DNA of 15,224 nucleotides from Patescibacteria group bacterium (GCA_028864955.1 JAGWLE010000005.1:1-15224); one strand, 5' to 3'. Positions 1-6,934 are shown, numbered from the stretch's first letter. Program-made: numbers and translations. Notes: generated by a model not told the origin, from the letters alone.

Positions 1-933
1 AAAACTGCCGGTTTTTTGGAAGTCGAAACGCCGACTTTGGAAACAACGACCGGCGGGGCAGAAGCCACACCATTCAAAACGCATCACAATGATTATGACA
101 TGGACGTATTCCTGCGCATCTCCGTTGGCGAATTGTGGCAAAAACGTCTCTTGGCCGCCGGTTTCCCGCGGACGTATGAGATCGGGCGCCTCTATCGTAA
201 TGAGGGCACCAGCTTGGAACATGCCCAGGAATTCACGAACCTCGAATTCTATGCCTCCTACATGTCGTTCGACGAGGGGATTCGATTTACGGAGGAGCTG
301 ATCAAGACTGTCGCCCGTGAAGTATTCGGCACGCTTGAGTTCGGCGTTGTCGGTTCAAAGAGCCAGGCGGTCAAGCCTGGCGTCATGTTCACACTCGAAG
401 GAAAATGGCCGCGCATTGATTACGTTGAAACAATCGAAAAAATGACCGGCGTGCAGGTGCTTACATCCAGCGAAAAAGATATGGAGGCAAAGTTGCGCGC
501 CCTCAAAGTTGAATTTGACGGCAAGAATAGGGAACGGCTGACTGATACGCTCTGGAAGTATTGTCGCAAGCAGATCGTAGGACCGGCCTGGCTGGTCGGT
601 CACCCCAAACTTGTGTCGCCGCTGTCGAAAGCTGATCCTCTGAACCCCGAAAAGACGCTACGCGTGCAATTGATCCTGGCCGGCGCCGAAATGACGAACG
701 GCTTTGCCGAACTCAATGATCCGCTTGACCAGCGCGCGCGATTCGATGAACAGGAGAGGCTGATCCAGAAAGGCGACGCCGAGGCTATGATGCCAGATGA
801 TGAATTTGTCGAAATGCTCGAACATGGCATGCCGCCCGCATTTGGTTTTGGGACAGGGGATAGGTTGTTCGCGGTCCTGGCGGGCAAGCCTCTGCGCGAA
901 ACCCAAATGTTCCCCCTCATGAGGCCGAAGTGA
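1..933 (+). CDS. lysS: Lysyl-tRNA synthetase, class II, 3' part (5' end outside window)
   Basis: Charges tRNA-Lys with lysine in the cytoplasm. The reading frame is open from base 1 (310 codons), so the OB-fold anticodon-binding domain and the start lie upstream. The visible part is the class II catalytic core. It opens with GFLEVETP (motif 1 region) followed by GGAEATPFKTHHN. Motif 2 is RLYRNEG...EFTNLEFY, at about fragment residues 63-84. The late core has MTNGFAELNDPLDQRARF, which fits the LysRS NGFSELNDP signature, and motif 3 is FGFGTGDRL near the end. The signature favours LysRS over AspRS or AsnRS. The TGA stop at 931-933 lies only 3 bases before a strong palindrome (937-972), which could end its transcription. 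Confidence 0.93.
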   Translation, partial: KTAGFLEVETPTLETTTGGAEATPFKTHHNDYDMDVFLRISVGELWQKRLLAAGFPRTYEIGRLYRNEGTSLEHAQEFTNLEFYASYMSFDEGIRFTEELIKTVAREVFGTLEFGVVGSKSQAVKPGVMFTLEGKWPRIDYVETIEKMTGVQVLTSSEKDMEAKLRALKVEFDGKNRERLTDTLWKYCRKQIVGPAWLVGHPKLVSPLSKADPLNPEKTLRVQLILAGAEMTNGFAELNDPLDQRARFDEQERLIQKGDAEAMMPDDEFVEMLEHGMPPAFGFGTGDRLFAVLAGKPLRETQMFPLMRPK

Positions 934-936
934 GGT

Positions 937-972
937 GAGTGAGGTCAGACCTAGCTAGGTCGGACCTCACTC
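937..972. repeat. REP-like palindrome, distal copy (3' side of RAYT gene)
   Basis: GAGTGAGGTC (937-946) pairs with GACCTCACTC (963-972). Between them, separated by an A/G mismatch, is the perfect palindrome GACCTAGCTAGGTC (948-961). The result is one long hairpin with an AGCT loop. Its core is almost the same as the palindrome at 1588-1629, so the two bracket the transposase gene. It also overlaps the end of that gene and sits just after lysS, where it may act as a terminator for either gene. Confidence 0.9.
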
Positions 973-1544
973 GCTAGAATGCTTGATTGTGGTCTATTGA
1001 TGCCCAAATAGTCCTTAAAGCTAGAGAATTCATATTTCTTGGATTGTTCAAGTGCTTTGCAGAGCATCACAATCAATTCGTTCGTATCCCTTGGTGTCTC
1101 TTTTGACCGATAAGGATTGAGATGAATGTAATTTAACAATATTTCGAAGTAATCTTCGTCGTCGACGTATTTTGATTTATAACCACCTTGCCAGATCGTA
1201 CCTGAATGTACGTATTTCTTATTGAAGTAACATGAATATGAAGTCCCTAATTTTTGCATAAATCGTGATGTTTGTATTGGTGAGATCTCGCAGATAGCGA
1301 TATGAAAATGGTTTGGCATTAGGCAATAAGCAATAATGTCCACGAGATTTTTACGTCTCGGGATTAGAAAAATGTTTTCTGAAAGTGAATACATGTTAAA
1401 TGGCACCTCACTATTTGCTATATATAGAACTTTAAGCATGCGCCAATAGTCCTGTTCATTTTTGAAGACGTCAGCTTTGTGTGCTCCTCGATTATAAATA
1501 TGCAAAAATCTTTTCTTCATGGATAATTGGCTCGCATAATACAT
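951..1544 (-). CDS. REP-associated tyrosine transposase (RAYT, IS200/Y1-like)
   Basis: A 197-residue HUH-type single-strand nuclease of the Y1/IS200 superfamily. Expected role: nicking and rejoining DNA at REP hairpins. Visible motifs are YNRGAHK near the N terminus (Y17-K23), the metal-binding HUH motif in LMPNHFHI (H79, H81), and LGTSYSCYFNKKY, in which Y103 is the likely catalytic tyrosine. Downstream is the family's IHLNPYR. It is clearly AT-rich against its neighbours (1381-1440 has 19 G/C of 60), which suggests transfer. A later start (ATG, complement of 1518-1520) is possible and no Shine-Dalgarno favours either. The last residues (SEVRPS) are encoded inside the palindrome at 937-972. 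All key motifs look intact. Confidence 0.88.
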   Translation of the reverse strand: MYYASQLSMKKRFLHIYNRGAHKADVFKNEQDYWRMLKVLYIANSEVPFNMYSLSENIFLIPRRKNLVDIIAYCLMPNHFHIAICEISPIQTSRFMQKLGTSYSCYFNKKYVHSGTIWQGGYKSKYVDDEDYFEILLNYIHLNPYRSKETPRDTNELIVMLCKALEQSKKYEFSSFKDYLGINRPQSSILASEVRPS

Positions 1545-1587
1545 GATTTAGATAAAATCCGCATAAAAAAAAGTTAAAATCCTGCTG

Positions 1588-1629
1588 AACCAGCGAGGTC
1601 CGACCTAGTCAGGTCGGACCTCGCTGGTT
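1588..1629. repeat. REP-like palindrome, proximal copy (5' side of RAYT gene)
   Basis: A perfect 19-bp inverted repeat. AACCAGCGAGGTCCGACCT (1588-1606) is followed by loop AGTC, then the exact reverse complement (1611-1629). The core GAGGTCCGACCTAG...AGGTCGGACCTC is shared with the copy at 937-972. Symmetric flanking of a RAYT gene by two related hairpins is the REP/RAYT arrangement. It may also insulate mraZ from upstream transcription. Confidence 0.93.
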
Positions 1630-1657
1630 ATCCCCATCTTATCCACTGTCATGAGGC

Positions 1658-1687
1658 TTGTGCGCCGACGTCAAAGTGGGATAGAAT
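1658..1687 (+). promoter_or_regulatory. Putative promoter of the mraZ division operon
   Basis: TTGTGC (1658-1663), an 18-base spacer and TAGAAT (1682-1687) form a reasonable sigma-70-type promoter upstream of mraZ. The first MraZ-type box overlaps the spacer and -10, and the others lie just downstream, as expected for autorepression. It predicts a leader of about 110 bases. An alternative -10, TATGTT at 1791-1796, would give a nearly leaderless mRNA. Confidence 0.5.
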
Positions 1688-1732
1688 AGCCATCAAGTGG
1701 GAAGAAGTGGGACGATGAAGGTTGGGAAAATC
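1673..1732 (+). promoter_or_regulatory. MraZ operator boxes (AAAGTGGG-type repeats)
   Basis: Four related boxes precede mraZ: AAAGTGGGAT (1673-1682), CAAGTGGGAA (1694-1703), GAAGTGGGAC (1704-1713) and a weaker GGTTGGGAAA (1719-1728). The TGGG cores start at 1677, 1698, 1708 and 1723, so the first three are spaced by 21 and 10 bases, close to whole helical turns. MraZ is known to bind tandem TGGG/AAAGTG repeats in its own promoter. The match is by eye, and binding here is inferred. Confidence 0.75.
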
Positions 1733-1774
1733 TCTTCGCTTGGAGCGTAGAAGAAATTCTCGACTTCACGAACA

Positions 1775-1794
1775 CATATTCCCGCGGGCATATG
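1775..1794. promoter_or_regulatory. 20-bp near-perfect palindrome with T-run just before mraZ
   Basis: CATATTCCCGCGGGCATATG is palindromic except at one symmetric pair. It is followed by TTTTTG and then the mraZ ATG at 1802. It occupies the place where a Shine-Dalgarno would be, and none is seen. It could be an operator, an attenuator-like hairpin, or a structure controlling translation start. Confidence 0.5.
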
Positions 1795-1801
1795 TTTTTG
1801 T

Positions 1802-2242
1802 ATGTTAATCGGGCAATACGTTCACACTATCGACGACAAGAACCGCCTCTCCCTGCCTGCCAAATTTAGACAGGAAATGGGTAAGAAGGTGGTTGTGACG
1901 CCCGGACTCGATTCCTGTCTCTTCATCTTTACATTGAAGCAGTGGGAGAAGATTTCCGAACGTCTGTCGGTGAATGAAAGCTCGATGCTGCAGGCGGACA
2001 ATCGCGGCTTCAACCGCTATCTCCTCGGAGGCGCCGTTGAAGTCGAGGTTGATGCAGCCGGTCGAATGCTCTTGCCAGAACATCTTCGCGATCGAGCGCG
2101 CTTGAAGCAGAAAGTTGTCTTCATCGGCGTGCGCGACCGGGCCGAGCTCTGGGACGAGGAAACCTGGAACAAGTATCAAGGCGATGTTGCCGGCAAAGCC
2201 GACCAGCTCGCCGAGAAGCTTGGACAAGCGGGTTTGATCTGA
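1802..2242 (+). CDS. mraZ: Transcriptional regulator / division-operon repressor MraZ
   Basis: A 146-residue protein of the SpoVT-AbrB-like MraZ family, which assembles into a ring and represses its own dcw operon. Both family signatures are present: DDKNRLSLPAKFR near residues 11-23 (DxxxR) and VDAAGRMLLPEHLRDRA in the second half. Length matches the usual 140-155 residues. The start gives MLIGQYVHTIDDKNR, which fits the family N terminus. It is the first gene of the operon, with rsmH starting one base after its stop. Upstream TGGG boxes indicate autoregulation. No Shine-Dalgarno is visible. Confidence 0.96.
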   Translation: MLIGQYVHTIDDKNRLSLPAKFRQEMGKKVVVTPGLDSCLFIFTLKQWEKISERLSVNESSMLQADNRGFNRYLLGGAVEVEVDAAGRMLLPEHLRDRARLKQKVVFIGVRDRAELWDEETWNKYQGDVAGKADQLAEKLGQAGLI

Positions 2243-2243
2243 C

Positions 2244-3236
2244 ATGCGCGCCACACATATGGGAAGTGTTCACGTACCAGTACTTTTACATGAAATCGTC
2301 GAACATCTGCTGAATGGCTCGGGACGCAGTCTGCGCGCGGCAGATCGCGAGTCAGACAGCGGGCAAATGCCGTGGTTTCTCGATGGAACGTTAGGCGGCG
2401 CGGGCCACACCAAGGCTATGATCGACGCCACAAGCGGACGCATAAATGTCATCGGCCTCGATCGTGACGCGGCTGCCATCGAACGGGCAGGCAGGGAACT
2501 ATCCGGCATCTTCGATAGGCAGGCCGACGGCGGACCGGCGCCAAAGCTCATTCTGGAAAATGAGAATTTCCGGAATCTCGACACTGTCTTGAGCAGGCAC
2601 GGCGTTCCAGGTGTCGACATGATCCTCTTTGATCTCGGCATGTCCAGCGACGAGCTCGAACATTCCGGCAAGGGATTCAGTTTTCTAGCGGACGAACCGC
2701 TCCTCATGACGCTCGGCGATCCGGCAACCTATCAATTCACGGCCAGAGATATCGTGAATGATTGGGCAGAAGACGTCATTGCCAACATCATCTACGGCTA
2801 CGGCCAAGAGAGATATGCCCGGCGAATTACCCGAGCGATCGTTCGCTATCGTCTCAAGAAAAAGATCGAGACATCAGGCGAACTTTCCGAAATTATCAGG
2901 TCGGCTGTCCCAGGATTTTACAGGCGCCTCAAGATTCATCCGGCCACCAAGACATTTCAAGCGTTGCGCATCGCGGTCAATGATGAACTACAGGCGCTGC
3001 GTGAAGGTTTGGCCAAGGGCTACGGAACGTTGAACGCGGGCGGACGCATGGCGGTGATTTCATTTCATAGTTTAGAAGATCGCATCGTCAAAGATTTTTA
3101 TAAAGAACATGCGGATACAGACACTATTCTGACAGGCAAACCTATCACCGCTTCCGCGTCCGAGGTCGCGGCAAATCCTCGGTCCCGCAGCGCCAAGTTA
3201 CGCATTATTGAAAAAAATAATCACCACATCGAATGA
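2244..3236 (+). CDS. rsmH: 16S rRNA (cytosine-1402-N4)-methyltransferase RsmH
   Basis: Methylates N4 of C1402 in the 16S rRNA decoding centre using S-adenosylmethionine. Visible motifs are HVPVLLHEIVEHLL at the N terminus, the SAM-binding loop DGTLGGAGHT (residues 47-56), GLDRD (71-75), ILFDLGMSSDEL (from 127), FQALRIAVNDEL (238-249) and VISFHSLEDR (271-280). The C terminus is NPRSRSAKLRIIEK. At 330 residues it is slightly longer than usual, from a short insert near 26-45. ATG 2259 (MGSVHVPVLL) is an alternative start closer to the family's normal N terminus. It is translationally coupled on both sides: one base after mraZ, and an ATGA overlap with the next gene. Confidence 0.96.
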   Translation: MRATHMGSVHVPVLLHEIVEHLLNGSGRSLRAADRESDSGQMPWFLDGTLGGAGHTKAMIDATSGRINVIGLDRDAAAIERAGRELSGIFDRQADGGPAPKLILENENFRNLDTVLSRHGVPGVDMILFDLGMSSDELEHSGKGFSFLADEPLLMTLGDPATYQFTARDIVNDWAEDVIANIIYGYGQERYARRITRAIVRYRLKKKIETSGELSEIIRSAVPGFYRRLKIHPATKTFQALRIAVNDELQALREGLAKGYGTLNAGGRMAVISFHSLEDRIVKDFYKEHADTDTILTGKPITASASEVAANPRSRSAKLRIIEKNNHHIE

Positions 3237-3568
3237 CTCGAGCACTTGAAAGAACGTATGATCTGGCCCAGGAATATCGCATGCAGATGGCGTGTCTCAT
3301 GCTCGGTGCCTGCGCGCTCATCATCTTTATCTACGCTTGGAATGTCTATAGCGTGATTTCACACACGGTTGCCATAGAAAAGATGCAGAAAAATATCGCC
3401 GCACTGTCGGCGCAAGTCGATGCCGTTGATCAGGCATTTCTGCAACTATCGAGCAAGGCATCGCCCGATGCTTTGGCCGCCCATGGTTTGAGTGAGGGTC
3501 AAGTTACGGCATACATCTCTCCCACGACCTCGCTCGGCGCCTTGTCAATGCGGTCTCATGAACTCTAG
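3233..3568 (+). CDS. FtsL-like small division membrane protein
   Basis: A 111-residue bitopic membrane protein: a short charged N terminus, one hydrophobic segment at about residues 18-42, then a likely coiled coil (EKMQKNIAALSAQVDAVDQAF). This topology, size and location between rsmH and ftsI match FtsL, which with FtsB/DivIC scaffolds the septal synthase. FtsL is poorly conserved, so the assignment rests on topology and synteny rather than motif. The start overlaps the rsmH stop as ATGA, and its stop overlaps the start of ftsI by 11 bases. Confidence 0.75.
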   Translation: MTRALERTYDLAQEYRMQMACLMLGACALIIFIYAWNVYSVISHTVAIEKMQKNIAALSAQVDAVDQAFLQLSSKASPDALAAHGLSEGQVTAYISPTTSLGALSMRSHEL

Positions 3569-5300
3569 CCAGCATCTACGCGCACGCCTGTCATTCGGGT
3601 TTATCATCCTTGCCGCCCTATTCTTGGCGGCAACGCTCTACTGGACGCAGCTCATAGAAGGTGACAGTTACGCGGCCAAAGCCGACAAGCAATACGTCAA
3701 ACCGGTTGGCAGCCTGCTCGATCGCGGCACGATATACTTTGAATCGAAGGACGGCACACGCCCTGCCGCCGCCACGATGCAGAGCGGCTATCTGGTGTAC
3801 ATGAATCCAAGCCAGCTCGGTGATCCGACGGTCGCTTACCAGGCTTTGTCGGGATACTTAACCCTCGATCAGGGCCAATTCATGGCCAAGGCGGCCAAGC
3901 CGAACGATCAATATGAGGTCATGGCCGACCAAGTGGATGCCTCGACGGCACAGTCCATCAAGTCCCTGGCCGTGAACGGTATCGGTGTCATGCCTTCCTC
4001 CTGGCGTTCGTATCCCGGCGGCAGTCTGGCCGCTCACGAGCTCGGCTTGGTCGGCGAGGACGCACGATCGTCAGCCGTAACCGGCAGGTACGGTCTGGAG
4101 AATTGGTATAACAATGTTCTGGAACGGCCCAGCGGCGGCGCGACTATGAATGTCTTCGCGCAGCTCTTTGGCGGCCTGGATTCCGTCTTTGGTGACAACA
4201 ATGCCAAGGAAGGCGATATCGTCACGACGATCGATCCGACAACCGAACGCTATTTGGAAAAAGTCTTGAACGACACGGAAGCCCGCTGGCATTCGGACGA
4301 GATCGGCGGCATCATCATCGATCCGCAGTCGGGCGAGATCGCGGCCATGTCATCGTTGCCGACATTTGATCCGAATAATACAGCGGCCGTGAGCAGTATC
4401 AACATTTTTTCCAACCCTTTGGTCGAGCACGTGTACGAGATGGGTTCGATCATCAAGCCCCTGACCATGGCCATGGCGCTCGATACCGGCGCCGAACAAC
4501 CCGACTCGACATATGACGACACTGGCACGATGACGCTGAACGGCAATACCATCGCCAACTACGACGGCCGAGCGCGCGGCGTCATTCCGATGCAGCAGAT
4601 CTTGTCGCAATCGCTGAATATCGGCGCGGCCACGATCGCCCTCAAGACGGAGCATGATATCGGCCAGGGCACGATGCTCAAGTACTTCAGCCGTTACGGC
4701 CTTGACCAAAAGACAGGCATTGATCTGCCAAACGAAGCGACTGGATTGATCAGCAATCTGACGCCTGGCCCGAACCGGCGCGACATCAGTCTGGCCACGG
4801 CGGCTTACGGCCAAGGTATCGCTATCTCGCCCATTGAAACGGTGCGGGCTTTGTCGGTACTGGCAAACGGCGGTTATCTGGTAACGCCGCATCTGGTCAA
4901 GGAAATCGACTATAGCGATGGCACCATTCAAAAGATCTCGCCCGTAAAAATCGGACCAATCCTGTCGACGACGACGGTTGACGACGTCAGGCGCATGTTG
5001 GTCGAGGTCGTTGATGGCACGATGGCGCCGGTTCATCCGGATATTCACTGGCAAAATTACTCGATAGCTGCCAAGACCGGTACGGCTCAGATACCCGATC
5101 ACGTCAATGGCGGCTATTATCCCGATCGCTACTTGCACTCATTTTTTGGTTTTTTCCCGGCCTACAACCCGCGATTCCTGGTATTTCTATATCAGATCTA
5201 TCCCAAAGGCGCCGAGTACGCGTCGGAGACGTTGACGGATCCGTTTAGCACAATTGCCAGATTTCTGATAAATTATTACAACATTACGCCGGATCGCTGA
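3558..5300 (+). CDS. ftsI: Penicillin-binding protein, FtsI/PBP2-type peptidoglycan transpeptidase
   Basis: A 580-residue class B PBP that cross-links septal peptidoglycan outside the membrane. There is one N-terminal membrane anchor (about residues 10-30, FGFIILAALFLAATLYW), a dimerisation domain, then the transpeptidase. Active-site motifs are SIIK (nucleophile S297, K300), SLN (352-354) and KTGTAQ (506-511). I choose ATG 3558 (MNSSQHLRARLSFG) because it starts just before the anchor and overlaps the previous gene by only 11 bases. The frame stays open back to 3492, but that would add a 22-residue basic extension encoded inside the FtsL-like gene. Operon position supports FtsI over an elongation PBP2. 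The gap to murF is 9 bases. Confidence 0.93.
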   Translation: MNSSQHLRARLSFGFIILAALFLAATLYWTQLIEGDSYAAKADKQYVKPVGSLLDRGTIYFESKDGTRPAAATMQSGYLVYMNPSQLGDPTVAYQALSGYLTLDQGQFMAKAAKPNDQYEVMADQVDASTAQSIKSLAVNGIGVMPSSWRSYPGGSLAAHELGLVGEDARSSAVTGRYGLENWYNNVLERPSGGATMNVFAQLFGGLDSVFGDNNAKEGDIVTTIDPTTERYLEKVLNDTEARWHSDEIGGIIIDPQSGEIAAMSSLPTFDPNNTAAVSSINIFSNPLVEHVYEMGSIIKPLTMAMALDTGAEQPDSTYDDTGTMTLNGNTIANYDGRARGVIPMQQILSQSLNIGAATIALKTEHDIGQGTMLKYFSRYGLDQKTGIDLPNEATGLISNLTPGPNRRDISLATAAYGQGIAISPIETVRALSVLANGGYLVTPHLVKEIDYSDGTIQKISPVKIGPILSTTTVDDVRRMLVEVVDGTMAPVHPDIHWQNYSIAAKTGTAQIPDHVNGGYYPDRYLHSFFGFFPAYNPRFLVFLYQIYPKGAEYASETLTDPFSTIARFLINYYNITPDR

Positions 5301-5309
5301 GATCGATTC

Positions 5310-6620
5310 ATGAATCTGATCAAGAAATTCATCATTATGATATTGACCTGGGAAGCCAGGCTCATTCTGAATACATACAAGCCGTTCATCGTGGCAGTCA
5401 CCGGCAGCGTCGGCAAGACGTCAACCAAAGATGCCATATACGAAGTCCTCAAGCACGAATCACGGTACGTGCGCAAAAGCGAAAAAAGCATGAATAGCGA
5501 ACTCGGTCTGCCGCTCACGATCATCGGCGCGGCCAACGCCTGGCATAATGCAGTCGGTTGGTCGCGAAATATCATGTTGGGCCTGCGGTTGATTTTGAGA
5601 CGCCATGAATATCCGGATTGCCTGATTCTGGAAGTTGGCGCGGACCATCCGGGCGATATCCGCAACATCGTATCTTGGTTGAAGCCGGATATCGCTGTCA
5701 TCACCAAAGTTTCGGCCACGCCGGTGCATGTGGAGTTTTTTTCTTCGCCGGAGCAGGTTTTTGAGGAAAAGGCCTCGCTGGCGGACGGCGTAAAGAAAGG
5801 CGGCAAAGTGGTACTGTACGCCGACGATCAAAAAGTCATGTCGATCGCAGAACGGCCCGGGGTCAAAGGCGAATCGGTGGTAACGTTCGGCCATGCCGAA
5901 ACGGCAACAGTCAAAGGGTCGCTGTATGAGATCCGCTATTTCGAAGCTGACGGCCAGAAGGCGCCGACAGGTTTCATGTGCACGCTCTCGGCGGCTGGCA
6001 CGTCATATCGGTTGGCGTGCGCCGGCATGATAGGCGAGACCTACGAGTATCCATTGCTGGCCGCGGCGGCAGTGGGTATCGCCCGCGGCATCCCGCTCGA
6101 ACGGATCGTGCAATCGCTCTCGGCCTACAAAGCGCCGCCGGGCCGTCTGAATATCATCGCCGGCGCCCATGGCTCGACGATTATCGACGATACCTACAAT
6201 TCTTCGCCGGATGCGGCCTTGGCGGCCTTGGATGCCCTGGCATCTGTCGAGGCCGCGACCAAGGCGGCCATCCTCGGCGATATGATGGAGTTGGGCAAGT
6301 ATTCGGCTGAGGAACATCGTCGCGTCGGCCAAGCGGCGGCGCGTCTGGTAACGAAATTGATCACGGTTGGCCAGCGTTCGCGAGTCACGGCCGATGAGGC
6401 CTTGAATGTCGGTTTGGCCAAAAAGTCGGTACAGTCATTTGATTCCGCCGATGAGGCGGCGCGCGCCGCCTTGCCGCTGGCCAAGTCCGGCGCGGTCATT
6501 CTGGTCAAAGGCTCCCAATCCATGCGCATGGAGCGCGTCGTCAAGGCGCTGATGGCCGAGCCCGACAAGGCTCCGCTGGTGTTGGTCAGACAGGAACAGC
6601 AATGGCTCGGCAAAAAATAA
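5310..6620 (+). CDS. murF: Mur ligase, MurF-type (UDP-MurNAc-tripeptide-D-Ala-D-Ala ligase), lacking N-terminal domain
   Basis: Expected to join D-Ala-D-Ala to UDP-MurNAc-tripeptide using ATP, in the cytoplasm. Motifs: P-loop TGSVGKTS (residues 31-38), LILEVGADHPGDI, central-domain DDTYNSSPDA (293-302), AILGDMMELG, and C-terminal LVKGSQSMRMERVV. These are typical of MurF rather than MurC/D/E. At 436 residues it fits a two-domain enzyme. In standard MurF about 80-100 residues of a uridine-binding domain precede the P-loop, whereas here only about 30 do, and these include a hydrophobic, amphipathic-looking stretch (KKFIIMILTWEARLIL). It is the last gene of the operon. No strong terminator follows, so transcription may run on toward the tRNA. 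Confidence 0.88.
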   Translation: MNLIKKFIIMILTWEARLILNTYKPFIVAVTGSVGKTSTKDAIYEVLKHESRYVRKSEKSMNSELGLPLTIIGAANAWHNAVGWSRNIMLGLRLILRRHEYPDCLILEVGADHPGDIRNIVSWLKPDIAVITKVSATPVHVEFFSSPEQVFEEKASLADGVKKGGKVVLYADDQKVMSIAERPGVKGESVVTFGHAETATVKGSLYEIRYFEADGQKAPTGFMCTLSAAGTSYRLACAGMIGETYEYPLLAAAAVGIARGIPLERIVQSLSAYKAPPGRLNIIAGAHGSTIIDDTYNSSPDAALAALDALASVEAATKAAILGDMMELGKYSAEEHRRVGQAAARLVTKLITVGQRSRVTADEALNVGLAKKSVQSFDSADEAARAALPLAKSGAVILVKGSQSMRMERVVKALMAEPDKAPLVLVRQEQQWLGKK

Positions 6621-6659
6621 CGGGCGCCAGCCGGCAGCTCCAGCGCCACTGATAAAATC

Positions 6660-6687
6660 TTGTCGATCGGAAATAATGTGGTATCGT
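6660..6687 (+). promoter_or_regulatory. Promoter of tRNA-Glu with extended -10
   Basis: TTGTCG (6660-6665), a 16-base spacer, then TATCGT (6682-6687) preceded by TG (TGGTATCGT). The tRNA 5' end at 6697 lies 9 bases beyond the -10, a normal distance for a very short 5' leader. Confidence 0.55.
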
Positions 6688-6696
6688 ATGCAACAC

Positions 6697-6771
6697 GGCC
6701 CTATCGTCTAGCCTGGTCTAGGACACAGGATTCTCAATCCTGGAACCGGGGTTCAAATCCCCGTGGGGTCA
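6697..6771 (+). tRNA. tRNA-Glu (anticodon CTC)
   Basis: The cloverleaf folds by hand. Acceptor GGCCCTA pairs with TGGGGTC (two G-U pairs) with discriminator A at 6771. The D stem is GTCT/GGAC with GG and A in the loop. Anticodon stem CAGGA/TCCTG encloses TTCTCAA, with anticodon CTC at 6733-6735, which reads GAG (Glu). The T arm is CGGGG-TTCAAAT-CCCCG. The discriminator is followed by CCC, not CCA, so CCA is added after transcription. Parts of its 3' end recur at 6824-6836 (inverted), 6908-6926 and 7631-7645. Confidence 0.95.
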
Positions 6772-6778
6772 CCCGACC

Positions 6779-6809
6779 AAAAATCACCAAATTCATTTTG
6801 GTGATTTTT
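6779..6809 (+). terminator. Intrinsic terminator after tRNA-Glu
   Basis: AAAAATCACCAAA pairs with TTTGGTGATTTTT around a short loop and ends in a T-run. It begins 8 bases after the tRNA. The A-rich left arm makes it a potentially bidirectional terminator. Confidence 0.85.
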
Positions 6810-6823
6810 GTGTCATTGGGGCT

Positions 6824-6926
6824 ACGGGGATTTGAAGCCTTGTTGAGATTTTTCTGAGTACGAAGTACGATAGAAAAATCCAACAAGGGGACTGGTCCTG
6901 TAAGGACCAAATCCCCGTGGGGTCAC
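6824..6926. repeat. Compound palindrome built with two tRNA-Glu 3'-end copies
   Basis: The outer stem is ACGGGGATTT (6824-6833) with AAATCCCCGT (6909-6918). Inside are two arms. Arm 1 (6838-6888) pairs CCTTGTTG plus GATTTTTCT with AGAAAAATC plus CAACAAGG, with one bulged A and a GTAC-GAA-GTAC tip. Arm 2 (6894-6908) is GGTCCT-GTA-AGGACC. The outer strands are tRNA-derived: 6824-6836 is the inverse of the tRNA's TTCAAATCCCCGT, and 6908-6926 repeats its CAAATCCCCGTGGGGTCAC exactly (tRNA 6754-6772). It would fold as a three-way junction in RNA or single-stranded DNA. Confidence 0.8.
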
Positions 6927-6934
6927 AGGTTTTG

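Noticed and set aside
4350..5138. Long open frame on the minus strand inside ftsI
   Set aside because: It is antisense to the transpeptidase domain, rich in Arg and Ile as expected from a GC-rich shadow frame, with no motif and no start signal.
6621..6659. Terminator after murF
   Set aside because: GGCGC and GCGCC can pair around a long loop, but no T-run follows and the inner pairing is poor.
6660..6857. Small plus-strand frame across tRNA-Glu
   Set aside because: It reads through the tRNA (giving the familiar spurious GSNPRGV peptide) and the terminator, so it is not a protein gene.
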